From contig JACQYW010000008.1 of NCBI GenBank assembly GCA_016208015.1, positions 62,001 to 126,000 of the forward strand: a DNA stretch of 64,000 nucleotides. The letters are read 5' to 3'. Both the position numbers and the translations under genes were made by a program. Below the pieces are notes generated by a model, which was not told the origin of the DNA, ran no database searches, and saw only the letters and a program-made list of their open reading frames with translations. The DNA comes from Nitrosomonadales bacterium. Lineage in GTDB: Bacteria; Pseudomonadota; Gammaproteobacteria; Burkholderiales; Gallionellaceae. This document shows, in pieces, positions 59,928 to 64,000 of this stretch (its first letter is position 1; every line of letters starts with the position of its first letter).

Positions 59928-61472
59928 ATGAATACCGTGACCGAAGAATCGTTCAAAGCCTTCACCTGGGACAACAAGTTCAATACCGGTGTCGAGGTGG
60001 TGGATACGCAGCACCAGAAACTGGTGGAACTGATCAACCGTCTGGGCGCCATCAGCGCGCATCAGACCACGACCGCCGAGTTGGGCGAGATACTGACCGA
60101 ACTGGCGAATTACACGGTCTATCATTTCAACACAGAAGAAGAGCTGATGAAGAAGTTCGGTGTCGATGCGACCCATCAACAGGCGCACATCAAGGCACAC
60201 CAGCATTTCACCGCGCAAGTGACCGTCGCCGCGAAGATCCTGCTGGGCAGCAAGGATGTCACCAACCAGCTCGTGGCACCCTTGCTGAAATATCTGACCA
60301 ACTGGCTGGTGCAGCATATCCTGGGTTCTGACACGCGCATGGGGCAGGAGATCCTGGCATTGCAGGCCGGTGCCAGTCACGAGGAAGCCATCAGGAAGGC
60401 GGGCGCGTTCATGACCCAGTCGGCAAACGTGCTGATGGAGGCCCTGAACGAGATGTACGGCAAGCTGGGCGACAAGACACTGGAGGTGATCCAGAAGAAC
60501 CAGGAATTGTTGGCAGAACAACAGGCTTTGCGCATTCTGAATGAGCAACTGGAAGAACGGGTAAAACAGCGCACTACGGCCATCGAGCAGGCCAATCTGC
60601 AATTGACCGCCAACAACGCAGAACTGAAGCAACTCAACGAGAAACTCGAATCCGCCCATACCCAGTTGCTGCAATCGGAGAAGATGGCCTCCATCGGCCA
60701 GCTTGCTGCAGGTGTGGCGCACGAGATCAACAATCCGGTCGGTTTCGTCAATTCGAACCTGGGCACGCTGAACAAATACATCGCGAACATGTTCAGGGTG
60801 ATCGAGGCTTATGAGGGCGCGGCGGCAAAGGTCGATGCGGAAAAGTTCGCCGAAGTGGCCCAAACCAAAAAGGAGGTCGACTACTCCTATCTGCTGGAAG
60901 ATATCCCAAGTCTGTTAAAGGAATCGCAGGATGGGCTGGCGCGGGTCAAACGTATCGTCCAGGACCTCAAGGATTTTTCCCATGTCGACGAATCCAACTG
61001 GCAGCATGCCAATCTCGAGCAGGGCATGGACAGCACCCTCAACGTCGTCGCGAACGAGATCAAGTACAAGGCGAATGTGGTGAAACAATATGCCGGGATA
61101 CCCGAGGTGGAGTGCATGCCGTCGCAGGTCAACCAGGTGTTCATGAATATGCTGGTGAACGCGGCACAGGCGATCGAAAAGAACGGCACCATCACCGTAC
61201 GTTCGGGAACCAGCGGCGACGAGGTATGGGTGGAAGTGGAAGATACCGGCAAGGGCATCTCGCCCGAGCATCTCAACCGCATCTTCGACCCGTTCTTCAC
61301 CACCAAGCCGGTGGGCAAGGGCACCGGGCTGGGGCTGTCGCTGTCGTACGGCATCGTCCAGAAACACAACGGGCGTATCGAAGTTGCAAGCGAGGTCGGC
61401 AAAGGTTCCCGGTTCCGGGTGTGGCTGCCGGTGCAGCATGTCGCGAAGAGCGATGCCAGACACCAGGGATGA
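59928..61472 (+). CDS. Bacteriohemerythrin-histidine kinase
   Basis: Soluble sensor kinase of 514 residues without membrane helices. The N-terminal hemerythrin domain (about 12-145) keeps all seven di-iron ligands: His29, His66, Glu70, His87, His91, His130 and Asp135 (motifs DTQHQKL, YHFNTEEE, HIKAHQHF, HILGSD). A coiled coil (about 185-250) leads to HisKA with GVAHEINNPVGF (His265) and HATPase_c with EDTGKGISPEH and GTGLGLSLSYGI. It should sense O2 or NO at the di-iron site and phosphorylate the receivers encoded just upstream. The ribosome-binding site GGAGGAAATAAAAC is strong. It is the last gene of the co-directional set. Confidence 0.95.
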   Translation: MNTVTEESFKAFTWDNKFNTGVEVVDTQHQKLVELINRLGAISAHQTTTAELGEILTELANYTVYHFNTEEELMKKFGVDATHQQAHIKAHQHFTAQVTVAAKILLGSKDVTNQLVAPLLKYLTNWLVQHILGSDTRMGQEILALQAGASHEEAIRKAGAFMTQSANVLMEALNEMYGKLGDKTLEVIQKNQELLAEQQALRILNEQLEERVKQRTTAIEQANLQLTANNAELKQLNEKLESAHTQLLQSEKMASIGQLAAGVAHEINNPVGFVNSNLGTLNKYIANMFRVIEAYEGAAAKVDAEKFAEVAQTKKEVDYSYLLEDIPSLLKESQDGLARVKRIVQDLKDFSHVDESNWQHANLEQGMDSTLNVVANEIKYKANVVKQYAGIPEVECMPSQVNQVFMNMLVNAAQAIEKNGTITVRSGTSGDEVWVEVEDTGKGISPEHLNRIFDPFFTTKPVGKGTGLGLSLSYGIVQKHNGRIEVASEVGKGSRFRVWLPVQHVAKSDARHQG

Positions 61473-61524
61473 TCCATGCTGGAAGTGTGCGAATGATTTT
61501 AAAGCACTCTGCGTGCCGGGTAGA

Positions 61525-62235
61525 TTATTCGGATCTTGCGTGCGGGAACAAGAAGTAATTCTCAAGAAAGATGATCCACATCAGATCTTCGGTCATTGAT
61601 CGCAACCCTGCATGGAGGGAAGTGAGATTAATATCATCCCCTGATGGAGACGAGTGATTTCCGGAGAAATCCAGCATTCGGAACAGGATCCCGACATAAT
61701 CTTCATGTTCCATGGAGAGCGACTTGAGCGAAGAAGGAGATGAGCCTGCTATCCTGGAGTCATCACCCGCCGTATTTCCAAAGGACAGGAGGTACGGAAA
61801 TACCACGTTCTCTTCCTTGAGCATGTGAATCCGTAGATCCCTGTACAAGAGTTCATAGAGATCCCGCATCTCCAGGGTCACGGTGAGCTGCCTGCCGGTT
61901 TGAGTGGCCGCGAGCGCATCAAAGATGGCAAACAGTTCCTCGAATCTTCCATACATCAAGTCCTGATGTTTTTGTATCAGCCTGTGAACCATACCCGGAA
62001 TATCATGGTTGCACCACTGTGCGAGCGAAGAACCCTCTTCGGGCTCGCGGCAGATCTCTTCGAGGAGTTCCGCTGTGCATAATCCTTTCTCATGACAGAC
62101 ATCGACAAGCGGGATCATGGGTCGGTTGCAATAATCGATGCGATTACAGATAAGAATCCACGTTGCACGGGGAAAGGCAACGACGATGCGACCGACTTCT
62201 TCGAGTGGTGAAATCCTGATCGCGGCCTCAGACAT
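61525..62235 (-). CDS. RIC/YtfE-like di-iron protein, degenerate ligand set
   Basis: Protein of 236 residues resembling the repair-of-iron-centres family (YtfE/ScdA). The N-terminal DUF542-like region contains DYCNRPMIPLVDVCHEKGL; the canonical second Cys of DYCCGG is replaced. The C-terminal hemerythrin-like part keeps His90, His137 with Glu141 (HMLKEE), His177 with Glu178 and Glu225 (LENYFLFPHA), but the His expected four residues before Glu225 is an Ile. It may no longer bind iron in the usual way. ATG 62235 is preceded by AAGGAGAGAT and preferred over GTG 62292. It is convergent with the hemerythrin kinase gene. Confidence 0.8.
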   Translation of the reverse strand: MSEAAIRISPLEEVGRIVVAFPRATWILICNRIDYCNRPMIPLVDVCHEKGLCTAELLEEICREPEEGSSLAQWCNHDIPGMVHRLIQKHQDLMYGRFEELFAIFDALAATQTGRQLTVTLEMRDLYELLYRDLRIHMLKEENVVFPYLLSFGNTAGDDSRIAGSSPSSLKSLSMEHEDYVGILFRMLDFSGNHSSPSGDDINLTSLHAGLRSMTEDLMWIIFLENYFLFPHARSE

Positions 62236-62343
62236 ATCTCTCCTTGTGCCCGGAATGACCAGTGCAGGAATGTCGGGGGGCAATTCGGTCACAGTGATCT
62301 TTCGCGTGCACCCTGAATGACATCATTTTTAGGATCACCTTTG

Positions 62344-64000
62344 TCAGCGGATGCACTTTGCGTCTGCTGTACGATTGGCGTCGCAGGCGAATCGCACGAA
62401 ATCCTCTTCCGTGAGTGGGCGGGCATAAAAATATCCCTGCATTTCGTCGCAGCCCAGCGTTTTCAGATAATCCATCTGTTCCTGCCTTTCGATGCCCTCG
62501 GCAATGACACTCAACTTGAACTGATGACCGAGAGCGATGATTGAGCGCACGATGGCCTCATCGTTCGGGTCGGTCTGAATGTCACTCACGAACGATTTAT
62601 CGATCTTGAGCTTGTGGATGGGCATCTTTTTCAGGTAACTCAGACTGGAGTAACCGGTGCCGAAATCGTCGATCGACAGTCGCACACCGAGATCCCGCAT
62701 CTTGTCCAGGAAATTCAACGCAACTTGGGCATCGTTCAGCATGATGCTCTCGGTGACCTCCAGCTCCAGCTCGTTCGGGGGGACGTCGTACTTTTCCAGC
62801 ACTGTAGCAACTTGTTGCGCGAAATCCGGTTGCAAAAGCTGGCGCAGGGAGAGGTTTATCGCGATAGGAAGGGGGAGCATTCCCTGCCGGCGCCAGGCCG
62901 CGATCTTTTTGCATGTTGTATGCAGCACCCAATCACCGATGGCGATGATCAGCCCGGTTTCTTCAGCGACGGGTATGAATTCGGCGGGTGAGATCGCCCC
63001 TTTTTCCGGATGGTTCCAGCGGATCAGCACTTCTGCGCCACAAAGTCTTCCGCTGGCAATATCCATCTGCGGCTGAAAACACAGGTGGAACTCATTGCGC
63101 TCCAGCGCAAGTCGCAAGTCCTTCTCCATGGAGAACAACTGGTTGATGCGCGAATCCATCTCGGTCGTGAAAAAGCGGAAACTGTTGCGACCATCTTCCT
63201 TGGCACGGTACATCGCCACGTCGGCATGTTTGATCAGGGTGCCGATATCCAGACCGTTATCCGGGTAGATGCTGATGCCGATACTGGCATGGATGGGGAT
63301 GCGCATGCCATCGATCTCATAGGGTTGGTGCAACATATCAAGCAGACTTTGCGCAACATGTGCGGCACCATCGGTATCCGTTTCGCGCAGCAAGATCACG
63401 AACTCGTCGCCGCCGATGCGCGACACGGTGTCTCCTTCGCGCACGTTCTCCTGCAGGCGCGTGGCCACCGCCTGCAACAATTGGTCGCCCACGGCATGCC
63501 CCATGGAGTCATTCACGTATTTGAACCGATCCAGATCGATGAACATCAGGGCGAACCTCTGCTTGTCGCGATGAGCTGCAGCAACATGTTGCTTGATCCG
63601 ATCATGCAGCAGGGTACGGTTCGGCAGGCCGGTCAACACGTCGTAGTAGGCAAGATGTTCGATGTTCTGTTCGGCCTCTTTGCGCGCGCTGATGTCGGTG
63701 GCGAAGGAGATGAAATGCGTGATCAGATCATCCTCCCCTTTGAGGGCGATGATCTTCATCCACTTCGGGTATAAATGTCCACTCTTGTGCTTATCCCATA
63801 TCTCGCCGGACCACGAGCCTGTGGCAATGAGCGACTCCCACATGTCCTGGTAGAAACCGGCATCGTGTATTCCGGAGGCGAGCAGTTTCGGATTCTTGCC
63901 GTATATCTCATCCAGCGTATATCCGCTTACCTGGGTGAACGCCGAGTTGATTGACAGTATCCGGGCTTCGGCATCGGTGATCATGATGGCTTCATTGCTA
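62344..64000 (-). CDS. PAS-GGDEF-EAL protein, 5' end beyond window
   Basis: The 3' part of a dual-domain c-di-GMP protein; about 552 codons are visible and the frame stays open to base 64000. Visible are a PAS/PAC module (SNEAIMITDAEARILSINSA), a GGDEF domain with an intact active site SRIGGDEFVILLRE and an I-site (REGD), and an EAL domain whose signature is EVL (GAEVLIRW), with EVTES and DDFGTGYSSLSYLKK intact. Cyclase activity is therefore possible, and phosphodiesterase activity is probable, since EVL variants are known to be active. It lies upstream of, and in the same direction as, the RIC-like gene. Confidence 0.92.
   Translation of the reverse strand, partial: SNEAIMITDAEARILSINSAFTQVSGYTLDEIYGKNPKLLASGIHDAGFYQDMWESLIATGSWSGEIWDKHKSGHLYPKWMKIIALKGEDDLITHFISFATDISARKEAEQNIEHLAYYDVLTGLPNRTLLHDRIKQHVAAAHRDKQRFALMFIDLDRFKYVNDSMGHAVGDQLLQAVATRLQENVREGDTVSRIGGDEFVILLRETDTDGAAHVAQSLLDMLHQPYEIDGMRIPIHASIGISIYPDNGLDIGTLIKHADVAMYRAKEDGRNSFRFFTTEMDSRINQLFSMEKDLRLALERNEFHLCFQPQMDIASGRLCGAEVLIRWNHPEKGAISPAEFIPVAEETGLIIAIGDWVLHTTCKKIAAWRRQGMLPLPIAINLSLRQLLQPDFAQQVATVLEKYDVPPNELELEVTESIMLNDAQVALNFLDKMRDLGVRLSIDDFGTGYSSLSYLKKMPIHKLKIDKSFVSDIQTDPNDEAIVRSIIALGHQFKLSVIAEGIERQEQMDYLKTLGCDEMQGYFYARPLTEEDFVRFACDANRTADAKCIR

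Overview
The window looks like chromosomal DNA from a GC-rich betaproteobacterium, most likely of the Nitrosomonadales/Gallionellaceae type (inference). The reasons are the gene order rimP-nusA-infB-rbfA-truB-rpsO-pnp, the betaproteobacterial character of the housekeeping proteins, and the large number of PAS, GGDEF, EAL and HD-GYP signalling proteins. No plasmid, prophage, CRISPR array or intact insertion sequence was seen. Both window ends cut through genes: a copper P-type ATPase on the left and a PAS-GGDEF-EAL protein on the right.

Layout. 1-6.1 kb: copA, then a methylthioadenosine recycling group (mtnP, a FucA-like class II aldolase, apt, an AT-rich membrane gene, mtnA). 6.2-17.8 kb: the translation/RNA operon rimP-nusA-infB-rbfA-truB, rpsO and pnp, then udgB, uvrC and pgsA. 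17.9-23.1 kb: three tRNAs, then a TonB-dependent receptor, a periplasmic binding protein and a hybrid histidine kinase. 23.1-30.4 kb (minus strand): a Tll0287-like heme protein, a DUF2892 protein, a Crp/Fnr regulator with a matching palindromic operator, lysS, prfB with its programmed frameshift, a MgtC/DUF4010 membrane protein and recJ. 30.5-34 kb: lysC, two tRNAs and umuDC. 34-41.5 kb: small envelope genes (lipoproteins, NfeD/stomatin, a GGDEF protein). 41.5-44.5 kb: gene debris and toxin-antitoxin remnants (frameshifted GFA gene, orphan Phd, ParD with truncated ParE, a HigB tail with intact HigA). 44.5-54 kb: tex, an unknown gene, a very large CHASE-PAS-GGDEF protein and a Pat-like protein acetyltransferase. 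54-61.5 kb: a deacetylase, then a co-directional set of REC-GGDEF-EAL, REC-coiled-coil-PAS, HDOD, REC-HD-GYP and a histidine kinase with an N-terminal bacteriohemerythrin domain. 61.5-64 kb: a degenerate RIC/YtfE-like protein and the partial PAS-GGDEF-EAL gene.

The strongest observations are these. (1) A two-part promoter motif with invariant 12-nt spacing occurs four times between 34.0 and 40.8 kb, in front of unrelated small envelope or signalling genes, and suggests an undescribed regulon. (2) The hemerythrin-kinase/c-di-GMP cluster at 55-61.5 kb looks like a self-contained oxygen (or NO) to c-di-GMP circuit. (3) The mtnP-aldolase-apt-mtnA group matches the logic of the DHAP shunt for 5'-methylthioadenosine. 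(4) umuDC carries two GAAC-N4-GTTC boxes, a LexA-box form usually associated with Gram-positive bacteria. No stretch longer than 300 bases lacks a gene.
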